Source: Coprobacillaceae bacterium UN01-12pH3A (GTDB taxonomy: Bacteria; Bacillota_I; Bacilli_A; Erysipelotrichales; Coprobacillaceae). Taken from it: DNA of 64,000 nucleotides. The position numbers were made by a program, and so were the translations under genes. The stretch is from the NCBI GenBank assembly GCA_027676805.1, contig JAQENU010000006.1, positions 192,958 to 256,957 of the forward strand. The letters run 5' to 3'. The notes under the pieces were generated by a model, which was given only the letters and a program-made list of their open reading frames with translations, was not told where the DNA came from and searched no databases. Positions within the stretch are counted from its first letter, which is position 1. Each line of letters begins with the position of its first letter. This document shows positions 9,182 through 17,627 of this stretch, one piece after another.

Positions 9182-9958
9182 ATGAGCGAGAAAAATTTAA
9201 AAATGATTAATATGGAATATATCGTTCCTAATGCCAATCAACCTAGAACCTATTTTGACAGCGAAGCAATCAGCGAACTAGCACAATCCATTAGTGAAAA
9301 CGGATTGATTCAGCCGATTGTGGTTCGCCCTATCGAATTAGGACAATATGAGATCGTTGCCGGAGAAAGACGTTACAGAGCATGTCAGAAAGCGATGATG
9401 CAGACGATTCCTTGCATTGTCGAAGAATACGATGATGCAAAACTGGCACAAGTGGCGATCATTGAAAATATTCAAAGAGAAAACTTAACGCCGATTGAAG
9501 AAGCAGTAGCTTATCAAAAGCTGATTGAAGCCTATGGTTATACACAAAGTACGTTAGCCGGACAAGTCGGAAAGAAACAGTCAACGATTGCCAATAAGCT
9601 GCGTTTGCTGAATCTGCCTAAGAAAGTACAGGACGCCGTAAAGAATCGTGAGATTACCGAACGTCATGCCCGTGCCTTGCTGAGTTTGCCGGATGCGTCT
9701 TCACAAGTCAAGACCTTAAATAAAATTGTTAATCAGGGATTGAATGTCAAACAAACAGAAGAAATGATTAATAAAAAGCAGAAGCAAACAATAAAAAAAG
9801 CCCCTAAAAGAGGAATATCGCAGCATATTAAATTGGCAATTAATACAGTAAAGCAAGCCGTAGAGATGGTACATAAAACAGGCATTGATCTGGTAATGGA
9901 TGAAAGTGATCAGGATGATTATTACATCATGACCATTAAGATCAAAAAGAATAAATAG
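9182..9958 (+). CDS. noc: nucleoid occlusion protein Noc, short N-terminus
   Basis: 258 residues of the ParB family. The CTP-binding GERRYR box is at 61-66. The DNA-recognition helix region reads KKQSTIANKLRLLNLP, the Noc-type sequence, unlike the SRTHIANTLRLLQLP of the Spo0J paralogue at 13394. The C-terminal HIKLAINTVKQAVEMVHKTG also matches the Noc dimerisation domain. Bacillus Noc has about 30 extra N-terminal residues forming a membrane-targeting amphipathic helix. Here the ParB-fold motif VPNANQPR starts at residue 15, and the in-frame rsmG stop at 9170 rules out a longer start. Third gene of the mnmG operon; a terminator follows. Confidence 0.9.
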   Translation: MSEKNLKMINMEYIVPNANQPRTYFDSEAISELAQSISENGLIQPIVVRPIELGQYEIVAGERRYRACQKAMMQTIPCIVEEYDDAKLAQVAIIENIQRENLTPIEEAVAYQKLIEAYGYTQSTLAGQVGKKQSTIANKLRLLNLPKKVQDAVKNREITERHARALLSLPDASSQVKTLNKIVNQGLNVKQTEEMINKKQKQTIKKAPKRGISQHIKLAINTVKQAVEMVHKTGIDLVMDESDQDDYYIMTIKIKKNK

Positions 9959-9987
9959 TTAGGAAACAAATTTCTTAACTTTTTTTA
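9958..9987 (+). terminator. intrinsic terminator of mnmG-rsmG-noc
   Basis: Stem GTTAGGAAA / TTTCTTAAC (one G-T pair, 4-nt loop) followed by eight T residues. Confidence 0.8.
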
Positions 9988-10031
9988 TTTGCACGATCAT
10001 CTTTATAATACAAGAGAATGAAATAAACTAC

Positions 10032-10071
10032 AAAAAAGCATGTCACCCTCTGAAGAAGAAATGACATGCTT
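10032..10071 (-). terminator. intrinsic terminator of the maltose acetyltransferase-like gene
   Basis: Ten-bp perfect inverted repeat AAGCATGTCA / TGACATGCTT with a 16-nt loop. In minus orientation it runs into a six-U tract. Confidence 0.75.
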
Positions 10072-10119
10072 TACATAGGACTTTTTTTATTAATATGAGA
10101 AGGATTACTTATATAGATT

Positions 10120-10731
10120 TTATAAATCAATCTTTCTGTCTTTATAATAGTATTGCCGATCATGATCATTGATCTCTCTAAGCACACGGCATGGAGTACC
10201 TGCTGCGACTACATTGGCAGGAATATCTTTTGTAACGACACTCCCCGCTCCGATCACAGTATTTTCACCAATGGTAACACCCGGCAATACAATACATCCT
10301 GCACCAAGCCATACATTTTTTTTAATATGAACAGGCATATTGTATTGATAAGCCTGCATTCTTAATTCCGGCAAAATCGGATGTGTACCGGTAGCAATCG
10401 TTACATTAGGCCCAATCATAACATAATCATCAATATAAATTTCAACATCATCGACTAACGTAAGATTAAAATTTGCATAAACATAATTTCCTAAGTGCAG
10501 ACGCTTTCCTCCCCAATTTGCGTGCAGCGGAGGTTCAATATAACAGTTTTCCCCAATACTTGCCAGCATGTCTTTCAAGAGTGCCTGTCGCAATTCTTTT
10601 TGCAAAGGACGTGTAGCATTAAAATCATATTGTTTTTCTAAACACAGCGCCTGTTCATTCATAATCGATTCATCATTAGGAAGATAAAGCTTTCCCGTCA
10701 TCATTCTTTCCTTCATATCTTTTATAGCCAT
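10120..10731 (-). CDS. maltose/galactoside O-acetyltransferase-like enzyme
   Basis: 203 residues. Start at 10731 (MAIKDMKERMMTGKLY) because GGGAGG lies upstream; a longer frame to 10824 lacks a ribosome site. An N-terminal Mac domain (about 5-60) is followed by left-handed beta-helix hexapeptides, including IYIDDYVMIGPNVTI, a catalytic-type His in TGTHPILPE, and VWLGAGCIVLPGVTIGENTVIGAGSVVTKDIPANVVAAGTPCRV. This matches the Maa/LacA sugar acetyltransferases, which use acetyl-CoA as trimers in the cytoplasm. Substrate cannot be decided from sequence. Monocistronic. Confidence 0.88.
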   Translation of the reverse strand: MAIKDMKERMMTGKLYLPNDESIMNEQALCLEKQYDFNATRPLQKELRQALLKDMLASIGENCYIEPPLHANWGGKRLHLGNYVYANFNLTLVDDVEIYIDDYVMIGPNVTIATGTHPILPELRMQAYQYNMPVHIKKNVWLGAGCIVLPGVTIGENTVIGAGSVVTKDIPANVVAAGTPCRVLREINDHDRQYYYKDRKIDL

Positions 10732-11143
10732 TTTCTTTTCCTCCCGGTTATCTATAACTGTTTTTATTTTAACACAGTATGTACTGACAATAAAATGTTC
10801 ATTCAAAATAACAGAATATTCCAAATTATCTATAAATTATATAGTTAATACGTATAAAATCAATGTTGATGTATAACGTTGTATTTGAAAAATAAGTAAA
10901 TGTCAGGTACTTTAATGGAAATATAGGATCTTTAATTAAATGTAGGGGATGTAAATAAAATATTAAGAAATTGTTTTTTTATTGTTGTGTGAAAAAGTAA
11001 ACAAGACCAAGGAATCCCTGTGGTTTCTCGACAAAATGTGGATTTTCTTTACCATTAAAACTTACATTTTTGAAAAATAATGATAATAGTCAAAGTGTTT
11101 TATGCTATAATGTCAGATAGTAGGAGATTTTGGAGGAATAACA
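10732..11143. other. 412-bp intergenic region with the pssA promoter
   Basis: Spacer between divergent genes, AT-rich, with no ORF or RNA gene recognised. It holds an extended -10 promoter (TGCTATAAT; hexamer 11106-11111) about 33 nt before pssA. A one-mismatch 0A-like sequence CTCGACA lies near 11032 but is not convincing alone. AT-richness near 10825-10870 could carry the maa promoter, which I could not place reliably. Confidence 0.5.
11103..11111 (+). promoter_or_regulatory. extended -10 promoter of the pssA-psd-soj-spo0J operon
   Basis: TGC followed by TATAAT (11106-11111). No good -35 at 17 nt, as is common for extended -10 promoters. Confidence 0.6.
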
Positions 11144-11758
11144 ATGCTAGGGTATTATAACTATACAGTCATTTTAACATATATAAGTCTTTGCGTCTCA
11201 GTAGTCGGGATTCATTTTGCGATGTCAGGAAAACCTGTTTTTGCGTTCATTTGTCTGATGACATCTGGTTTTTGTGATATGCTGGACGGACCGATTGCCC
11301 GTACGAAAGCACGTAATGATGAAGAAAAAGAGTTTGGAATTCAGATTGATTCCCTGACTGATTTAGTTTGCTTTGGTGTTTTTCCGGCAGTCATCGCCTA
11401 TTCTTTAGGAATGAAAAATAGTTTTTCTGTTTTAATTTTGCTGCTTTATGTTCTTTGTGCAATGATTCGTTTAGCGTATTTTAATGTGCAGGAAAGCTCA
11501 AGACAGAAACAGACAACAGATAAAAGAAAATACTATTCGGGAATGCCGGTCACGACATCAGCGATTATCTTTCCATTAGTATTTGCTTTTAAAGACAGTT
11601 TAGGAACCTATTTTATACAAATATACGGAGCCATCGTGATTATTGTAGCGATGCTTTTCGTATTGGATATTCGAATCAGAAAAGCAGGTAAAAAAGGACT
11701 TGGCGTTATGGTGATTATTGCCTTGATCGAATTTATTTTGCTGATGAGGCTGATTTAG
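11144..11758 (+). CDS. pssA: CDP-diacylglycerol-serine O-phosphatidyltransferase
   Basis: 204 residues, preceded by GGAGGA. The CDP-alcohol phosphotransferase signature is complete: D45-x2-D48-G49-x2-A52-R53, then G65-x3-D69-x3-D73. The gap between R53 and G65 is slightly long. About six hydrophobic segments indicate an integral membrane enzyme. It makes phosphatidylserine from CDP-DAG and serine. psd begins 1 nt after its stop, so the pair would deliver phosphatidylethanolamine. Most similar in size to the short Gram-positive PssA. Confidence 0.9.
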   Translation: MLGYYNYTVILTYISLCVSVVGIHFAMSGKPVFAFICLMTSGFCDMLDGPIARTKARNDEEKEFGIQIDSLTDLVCFGVFPAVIAYSLGMKNSFSVLILLLYVLCAMIRLAYFNVQESSRQKQTTDKRKYYSGMPVTTSAIIFPLVFAFKDSLGTYFIQIYGAIVIIVAMLFVLDIRIRKAGKKGLGVMVIIALIEFILLMRLI

Positions 11759-11759
11759 A

Positions 11760-12659
11760 ATGAAGAATCACATCGTTAAAAGAAATGGAGAAGTATTGCC
11801 TGATGATCAGACAGGATCTATGCGATTTCTTTATTCGCATGCGTTTGGCAGATTTCTACTTCGCCCATTGATTGGACCAACTGTATCTAAAATAGCGGGT
11901 GGTTTTTTAAATACTCGTTTTTCAACGTTTTTGATCCCTTCTTTTATCAAAAACAACAAGATTGATATGAATGAATACAAACCGACAAAGTATTCATGCT
12001 ATAATGAGTTCTTCACAAGGGAGATCAAAGAAGAATGCCGTCCTATTGATCACATTGCCGATCATTTAATTTCCCCTTGCGATAGTAAGGTTACTTATTA
12101 TAAAATAGATGAGCATACTGGCTTTAAGATTAAAGATAGTTTATATAGTGTCGAAGATTTACTGCAAAATAAAGAATTGGCACAGCAGTATCAAAATGGA
12201 GTTGCCTTAATTTTTCGTTTAAGCGTCGATGACTATCATCGCTACTGCTTCATTGATGATGGCAGCTATCTGTTTGATTATAGAATTAAAGGAAAATTAC
12301 ATACCGTCAATCCAATCGCCAGTTATCACTACAAAATTTATAAAACTAACAGTCGCCATATCAATGTATTAGAGACTGTTCATTTTGATCAAGTCATTGC
12401 GATGGAAGTGGGCGCAATGATGGTAGGAAAAATAAAAAACCAATCTGTTGAAGCCTTTAAAAGAGGCATGATAAAAGGTTGGTTTGAGTTTGGCGGCTCT
12501 ACCGTCGTCTTATTATTTAAAGAGAACACCATAGAAATAGACCAGGATATTATTGATTTTTCAACACAGGATATTGAAGTCAAAGTTAAAATGGGAGAAA
12601 AAATCGGCGTAGCAATCAGAAAGGAAGAAATATATGGGAAAGATCATATCCATCACTAA
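11760..12659 (+). CDS. psd: phosphatidylserine decarboxylase proenzyme
   Basis: 299 residues. The self-cleavage motif is GGST at 245-248, which would leave a pyruvoyl group on Ser247 of the small alpha chain. The usual LGST is GGST here, as in the clostridial-type subgroup. Asp108 in SPCDSK and His160 in DDYHRY correspond to the conserved charge-relay residues. It decarboxylates phosphatidylserine to phosphatidylethanolamine at the membrane. It directly follows pssA, and its last 26 nt overlap the start of soj in another frame, implying translational coupling of lipid synthesis and segregation genes. Confidence 0.93.
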   Translation: MKNHIVKRNGEVLPDDQTGSMRFLYSHAFGRFLLRPLIGPTVSKIAGGFLNTRFSTFLIPSFIKNNKIDMNEYKPTKYSCYNEFFTREIKEECRPIDHIADHLISPCDSKVTYYKIDEHTGFKIKDSLYSVEDLLQNKELAQQYQNGVALIFRLSVDDYHRYCFIDDGSYLFDYRIKGKLHTVNPIASYHYKIYKTNSRHINVLETVHFDQVIAMEVGAMMVGKIKNQSVEAFKRGMIKGWFEFGGSTVVLLFKENTIEIDQDIIDFSTQDIEVKVKMGEKIGVAIRKEEIYGKDHIHH

Positions 12660-13407
12660 CCAAAAGGGTGGCGTGGGTAAAACCACAACAAGTGTGAACT
12701 TAGCAGCAGGATTAGCCTATTTGAATAAAAAAGTATTGATGATCGATATTGACCCTCAGGCAAATGCGACTCAGGGAATCGGTGTTGATCGTATGCAGAT
12801 AAAAGGAACATCTTATGATATTATCGTAGGCGATGAGGAAGTAAAGAATGTTGTTTTATGTACATCTGTACCTCGCTTATCGATTGTTCCAGCCAGTGCT
12901 GATCTTGCAACGGCAGATTTGGAATTGTCAGAGCTTAAGACAGGAAGAGAATTGCGTTTAAAAGAAAAACTAGCAAGAGTCAAAGATGACTATGATTTTA
13001 TCATTATTGACTGTCCGCCATCTTTAGGACTGCTTAACCGAAATGCTTTGGCAGCCAGTGATTCCGTGTTGATTCCGGTACAATGTGAATATTATGCACT
13101 GGAAGGATTGACTCAGCTCCTCAGCACAATTAAATTTATTCAGGATTCCTTCAATCCGGACTTATCTATTGAAGGCGTATTGTTAACGATGCTGGATCAG
13201 CGTACTAACTTAGGAATCGAAGTATCTCAGGAAGTAAGAAAATATTTCAGAGACAAGGTATATAAAACCTTTATTCCAAGAAATATCAAATTATCAGAAG
13301 CACCATCAGAAGGAATGTGTATCTATGATTATGACCGTACTTCTGAAGGAGCAAAATCTTATGCAAATCTATCGAAGGAAGTGATCGTAAGAAATGGTGG
13401 CAAGTAA
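12634..13407 (+). CDS. soj: chromosome segregation ATPase Soj/ParA
   Basis: 257 residues. Deviant Walker A KGGVGKTTTSVNLAAGLA at about 11-28, DIDPQANAT (Walker A'), and Walker B-type DFIIIDCPPSLG. No N-terminal HTH, so this is the short chromosomal Soj/ParA type. It dimerises with ATP on DNA and works with Spo0J on the origin region and on DnaA. An AAGGAAG ribosome site lies inside psd. It overlaps spo0J by 14 nt. Confidence 0.96.
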   Translation: MGKIISITNQKGGVGKTTTSVNLAAGLAYLNKKVLMIDIDPQANATQGIGVDRMQIKGTSYDIIVGDEEVKNVVLCTSVPRLSIVPASADLATADLELSELKTGRELRLKEKLARVKDDYDFIIIDCPPSLGLLNRNALAASDSVLIPVQCEYYALEGLTQLLSTIKFIQDSFNPDLSIEGVLLTMLDQRTNLGIEVSQEVRKYFRDKVYKTFIPRNIKLSEAPSEGMCIYDYDRTSEGAKSYANLSKEVIVRNGGK

Positions 13408-14287
13408 AAAGAAAACAACGACAACTAAAAAACGTTTAGGAAAAGGTTTAGATGATATTTTTGGCGGAGACTTGACTTCTTTTATCGATGATATTGAAAA
13501 GAATACACCAAAGAATTCACAAATAACAGTAACATTGGATCAAATTCGCCCAAACCCTTATCAGCCAAGACGTTTGTTTGATGAAGAAAAGTTAAATGAA
13601 TTGGCTTTATCGATTAAGCAGCATGGAATCTTTACGCCATTGATCTTAAAGGAATCTGTGCAAGGATATGAGATCGTTGCCGGCGAAAGACGTTTCAGAG
13701 CAGCGAAGCTTGCGGAATTAAATGAAGTTCCGGCAATTATTGTAGAATTCAACGATGATCAGATGATGGAAGTTGCTTTGTTAGAGAATATTCAAAGAGA
13801 GAATTTGAATGCGATCGAAGAAGCTCAGGCTTATCGCATGATGATGGATAAATTGTCTTTGACACAGGAGCAGTTAGCAACGCGCTTAGGAAAGTCAAGA
13901 ACGCATATTGCGAATACCTTGAGACTGCTGCAGCTCCCTTCAACATTGCAAACCTATGTTTTAGATGGCAGTTTATCAATGGGGCATGTACGACCTTTGA
14001 TTACATTAGAGCCTAAAAAAGCAGAAGAAATTGCAAACCGCGCAATTACAGATCATTTGTCTGTTCGTGATGTAGAGAATATTGTACGTGGAATTGAATT
14101 AAGCAAAAACAATAAAAAGAAAGAAAAACCAGAAAAAAGCAAAGAGTTTATTTATGTAGAAGGTCTTTTACGCAAGAAATTCAGAACAAAGGCAAAGGTA
14201 GAAGATCAAACCATTACTATAAAATATACAGATACGGATGATCTGAATCGTATATTAGAATTAATGGGGGTTATTGAAGAGTCATGA
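13394..14287 (+). CDS. spo0J: chromosome partitioning protein ParB/Spo0J
   Basis: 297 residues. The N-terminal KRLGKGLDDIFGG resembles the ParA-activating peptide. CTP-binding GERRFR at 97-102, ENIQRENLNAIEEAQAY, then the HTH with GKSRTHIANTLRLLQLP (from about 156), which is the ParB rather than Noc type. The C-terminal 60 residues form the dimerisation domain. It should load at parS sites and slide as a CTP clamp. I found no clear parS in this window by eye. The stop overlaps the ATG of the next gene (ATGA). Confidence 0.95.
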   Translation: MVASKKKTTTTKKRLGKGLDDIFGGDLTSFIDDIEKNTPKNSQITVTLDQIRPNPYQPRRLFDEEKLNELALSIKQHGIFTPLILKESVQGYEIVAGERRFRAAKLAELNEVPAIIVEFNDDQMMEVALLENIQRENLNAIEEAQAYRMMMDKLSLTQEQLATRLGKSRTHIANTLRLLQLPSTLQTYVLDGSLSMGHVRPLITLEPKKAEEIANRAITDHLSVRDVENIVRGIELSKNNKKKEKPEKSKEFIYVEGLLRKKFRTKAKVEDQTITIKYTDTDDLNRILELMGVIEES

Positions 14288-14913
14288 AAATAAATCCTCC
14301 TAAAATCTTGCCGAAGCTGGAAATCATTGAATCCATTAAAGTCGTAATGGATGATGGATTTGTCAGCCATGGGTACTTTGAAAATACGGTTATTGATGAA
14401 GAGGGGATCAGAGAGTTTGATGGCTGCCGTTTTAAAAACGTGCAGTTTTTCTTAGCCAAAGATCATCGCATCAGTTTTGTTGACTGTCATTTTGACCATT
14501 GTGAAATCGCCAATCTAACATTAGCCAATATTTCTATACTGCGCTGTGAGTTTATCGAATGTAAATGTACTGGTTTAGAAATTATTGAATCTTATATGAA
14601 AGATGTTCGTTTTGAACATTGCTTAATGACCTATATGAACTTTTCCAAAACAAAAACAGATCACCTATTGTTTGAAGAAAATGATCTGTCTTATGGAAGC
14701 TTTAATAATATGAAGGTTAAAGGCATTGAATTTAAAAATAATGATTTAACACGCTGTGAATTCTTTTTCACCTCATTAAACGGAGTAGACTTAAGAACCA
14801 ATACTATTGAAGGGATTGCCATCACACTGAATGATCTAAAAGGAGCAATCGTTGATACGTTTCAGGCAATCAGTCTATCTCGTTTATTAGGGATTATTGT
14901 GAAAGAGGATTAA
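14284..14913 (+). CDS. pentapeptide-repeat-like protein in the soj-spo0J operon
   Basis: 209 residues, starting in a 4-nt ATGA overlap with spo0J. From about residue 45 to 185 it has irregular five-residue repeats with L/F at the centre, for example CRFKN, CHFDH, CEFIE, VRFEH, MNFSK, GSFNN, CEFFF and VDLRT, giving a right-handed beta-helix. Such proteins can mimic DNA (Qnr/MfpA type gyrase protection), but many have unknown roles; nothing here proves gyrase binding. Its last 20 bp overlap the 3' end of the convergent LysR gene. The fixed place behind spo0J suggests a chromosome-related role (inference). Confidence 0.7.
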   Translation: MKINPPKILPKLEIIESIKVVMDDGFVSHGYFENTVIDEEGIREFDGCRFKNVQFFLAKDHRISFVDCHFDHCEIANLTLANISILRCEFIECKCTGLEIIESYMKDVRFEHCLMTYMNFSKTKTDHLLFEENDLSYGSFNNMKVKGIEFKNNDLTRCEFFFTSLNGVDLRTNTIEGIAITLNDLKGAIVDTFQAISLSRLLGIIVKED

Positions 14914-15760
14914 ATGCTTCGATAAATTCTTTGATTAGGGAAGATAAATCCTGATCATTTCGCCAAACAATAGCGACACTTGTATAAAGCTCCTGTTCTA
15001 AAATGGGAACTTTTTTTATTTCCTCGGAAATGGCATACAGCGATAATGCCGATTGCGGAACAATGGCGATACCTTTGTGCATATTTGCCCATAATAAAGA
15101 GGTTCTGCAGTCATCGTTTTTGCAGTTAATATTAGGAACTAAATGCTGATTCAGACAAGCCTCCTGAATGATGCGTTCATAGCGGCGATAAATAATAAGC
15201 GGGAAGGGCATCATGTCACTAAGCGTTATTTGCTCAGCATCTTTTAAGTATTCATTTCCGCCAATCGCGATCATCGGCTCTTGCAGTAAATATTTGAAAC
15301 TCAATCCGGTGCTGTCAAAAGGTGTACGGATAATCGCCAAATCAATAAGATGTGATTTAATTTCATCAATCATTTCATAGGTATTCCCTTCATGAATCTC
15401 AAAAGCTAAATCAGGGTATTTGATTTTGAATGGATCAAGACATGAATTCAGCATGATTCCTCCGTTGGAAGAAGTAATGCCGATATGAATTTTTTGATGA
15501 TAATTTATATCCTGAACTTCCCTGGCAGTCTGTTCACATAATTCCAGAATCTGCAATGTTCGTTTATAAAAAAGGCGTCCTTCTTGCGTTAACTCTACAC
15601 GGCGCGGTAAACGTCTTAGTAGTGTTACTCCCAGTTCATCTTCTAAACCTTTAAGCTGCATAGATAGCGGTGGCTGTGCCATGTGCAAAGCAAGCGCAGC
15701 TTTCGATATCGTTCCTTCTTCAACAATCGTTTTAAAGTAAAGTAACTGTCTCAATTCCAT
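14894..15760 (-). CDS. LysR-family transcriptional regulator
   Basis: 288 residues. Start at 15760 (MELRQLLYF) supported by GGGAGA 6 nt upstream; the longer frame to 15976 would run into the exporter gene. N-terminal winged HTH (about 1-60: TIVEEGTISKAALALHMAQPP), then a periplasmic-binding-like effector domain (about 90-288), the standard LysR size. It is divergent from the ABC exporter pair at 15870, with a T-N11-A palindrome in the 109-bp gap, so it probably controls that pair and itself. Effector unknown. Confidence 0.92.
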   Translation of the reverse strand: MELRQLLYFKTIVEEGTISKAALALHMAQPPLSMQLKGLEDELGVTLLRRLPRRVELTQEGRLFYKRTLQILELCEQTAREVQDINYHQKIHIGITSSNGGIMLNSCLDPFKIKYPDLAFEIHEGNTYEMIDEIKSHLIDLAIIRTPFDSTGLSFKYLLQEPMIAIGGNEYLKDAEQITLSDMMPFPLIIYRRYERIIQEACLNQHLVPNINCKNDDCRTSLLWANMHKGIAIVPQSALSLYAISEEIKKVPILEQELYTSVAIVWRNDQDLSSLIKEFIEAFNPLSQ

Positions 15761-15782
15761 AGGTTTCTCCCATACTTTTAAG

Positions 15783-15797
15783 ATATAGTAACTATAT
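15783..15797. promoter_or_regulatory. candidate LysR operator
   Basis: ATATAGT-A-ACTATAT, a perfect 7-bp inverted repeat containing the LysR-type T-N11-A core, in the divergent spacer between the LysR gene and the ABC exporter genes. Confidence 0.55.
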
Positions 15798-15869
15798 ATA
15801 ATATATACTATTAATATAATAACATTTATATTATAATTAGGGAAGTTTAAGAAGGATAGGGGGAAAATT

Positions 15870-17627
15870 ATGTTTAGATTACTTAAATATCTAAAGAAAT
15901 ATAAGTGGCAAGCCTTCTTTGGACCGTTCTTTAAAATAGCTGAAGCTGCCTTGGAGTTAGCTGTTCCATTGGTCATGGCAGATATTATAGATAACGGAAT
16001 TCCAACGGGGGATGCTTCTATTGTATTACAAAAAGGGTTGATGCTGGTGATCTTATCTACAGTTGGATATGCCTGCTCATTGACTTGTCAGTATTTTGCA
16101 TCTGTCACCTCACAGGGGACAGGAACGGAAATCCGCAATGCTTTATTTGCTCATATTCAATCACTATCTCATAAAGAAATAGATAGGATTGGAACACCAT
16201 CATTAATGACACGTATTACCAGTGATATTAATAATGTGGAACGTGCGATTGCGATGACGATTCGTATGGCTTCACGTGCACCGTTTTTAGTTATCGGATC
16301 CACGATTTTAGCCATTCGGTTAAATTTTCAATTATCGATTATATTTATTATTGCTTCTATATTTATAGCGTTAAGTATTTATTATATTATCACGCGTACC
16401 ATGCCAGCTTTTAAGAAAGTACAGAAAATGCTTGATCGCTTATCTTTGATTACCAGAGAAAATCTGGAAGGAGTGCGTGTCATCCGTTCTGTATCTAGCC
16501 AAGATTATGAAAAAACGCGTTTTGAAGAAGCAGCGGTAAAACAGCGTGACCTTGCTTTAAAAGCGGGTAAACTAAATGCTTTGCTGAATCCTATTACGAT
16601 TCTGATTGTTAATATTGCGGTCATTCTGATTATCTATCAGGGTGGAATCAAAATTGATAATGGAATTATGAGTCAGGGAGAAATCATTGCCTTCATCAGC
16701 TATATGACAACAATTTTAAATGCTTTAATCGCTTTTTCAAACACTTTAGTCATTATTAATAAAGGAAATGCTAGTGCTAAACGTATCAATGAGGTTTTTG
16801 ATATTAAAGCCAGTGTAGTGGAAAATCCAAAAGCAATGGTAACTGTTGAAAGTGACTATCGTATTGAATTTGATGATGTTGACTTTACTTATGATCGTTC
16901 AAAAGAGGCTTTCTTACAAAATATTAATTTAAAAATCAAACCAAATCAGACGATTGGGATAATTGGGGTGACAGGTGCTGGGAAGTCAACCTTGATCCAG
17001 ATGATTTCACGTTTCTACGATGTAACCAAAGGAACCGTAAAAATCGATGGAGTTGATGTCAAAGATTATGCGTTTAATATATTAAGAAAGAAAGTATCCG
17101 TAGTACCTCAGCAGGTATCTTTGTTTTCGGGTACATTAAGAAAGAATATGCAGTGGGGAAAAAATAATGCAACCGATGAAGAAATCTACCATGCATTAGA
17201 CATTGCTCAGGCTAGGGATTTTGTGGATCAATTACCAGAAGGATTAGATACGATGATCTATCAAGGAGGAAAGAATCTATCCGGTGGTCAGCGTCAGCGT
17301 TTATCAATTGCTCGTGCTATGGTTGGCAATCCGGAAATCTTAATTATGGATGACAGTGCCAGTGCATTAGATTTTGCGACCGATGCGGCTTTAAGAAAAG
17401 CCATCTATAAAAATATGAAGAATACCACTGTGATCATTGTTTCACAGCGTGTCAATACAGTTAGAAATGCAGATTTGATCGTTGTTTTAGATGAAGGTCA
17501 GATCGTTGGAAAAGGAACACACTTATCATTATTAAAAGATTGTGAGATATATGAGGAGATCTGTAAATCTCAGCTATCTAGTAAGGAGTTAGAAAATGCA
17601 TATACAACCATTGAAACGACTGCTTAA
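15870..17627 (+). CDS. multidrug-type ABC exporter half-transporter, subunit 1
   Basis: 585 residues, six-helix exporter domain (about 1-310) fused to an NBD (about 325-570). Walker A GVTGAGKST, Q-loop VPQQVS, canonical signature LSGGQRQR. Walker B is followed by Asp, not the catalytic Glu (ILIMDDSASALD). That makes this the subunit contributing the degenerate Walker B of a heterodimer such as BmrC/BmrD or LmrCD. GGGGGAAA ribosome site. Its 3' end overlaps the second subunit by 32 nt. Drug or lipid-like export is inferred from family only. Confidence 0.9.
   Translation: MFRLLKYLKKYKWQAFFGPFFKIAEAALELAVPLVMADIIDNGIPTGDASIVLQKGLMLVILSTVGYACSLTCQYFASVTSQGTGTEIRNALFAHIQSLSHKEIDRIGTPSLMTRITSDINNVERAIAMTIRMASRAPFLVIGSTILAIRLNFQLSIIFIIASIFIALSIYYIITRTMPAFKKVQKMLDRLSLITRENLEGVRVIRSVSSQDYEKTRFEEAAVKQRDLALKAGKLNALLNPITILIVNIAVILIIYQGGIKIDNGIMSQGEIIAFISYMTTILNALIAFSNTLVIINKGNASAKRINEVFDIKASVVENPKAMVTVESDYRIEFDDVDFTYDRSKEAFLQNINLKIKPNQTIGIIGVTGAGKSTLIQMISRFYDVTKGTVKIDGVDVKDYAFNILRKKVSVVPQQVSLFSGTLRKNMQWGKNNATDEEIYHALDIAQARDFVDQLPEGLDTMIYQGGKNLSGGQRQRLSIARAMVGNPEILIMDDSASALDFATDAALRKAIYKNMKNTTVIIVSQRVNTVRNADLIVVLDEGQIVGKGTHLSLLKDCEIYEEICKSQLSSKELENAYTTIETTA

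Noticed and set aside
11028..11038. Possible 0A box upstream of pssA (CTCGACA)
   Set aside because: It has one mismatch and stands alone, unlike the cluster at 3695-3846.
15761..15976. N-terminal extension of the LysR protein to 15976
   Set aside because: The extra 72 residues would overlap the divergent ABC exporter gene and promoter region and lack a ribosome site; the standard LysR start is at 15760.
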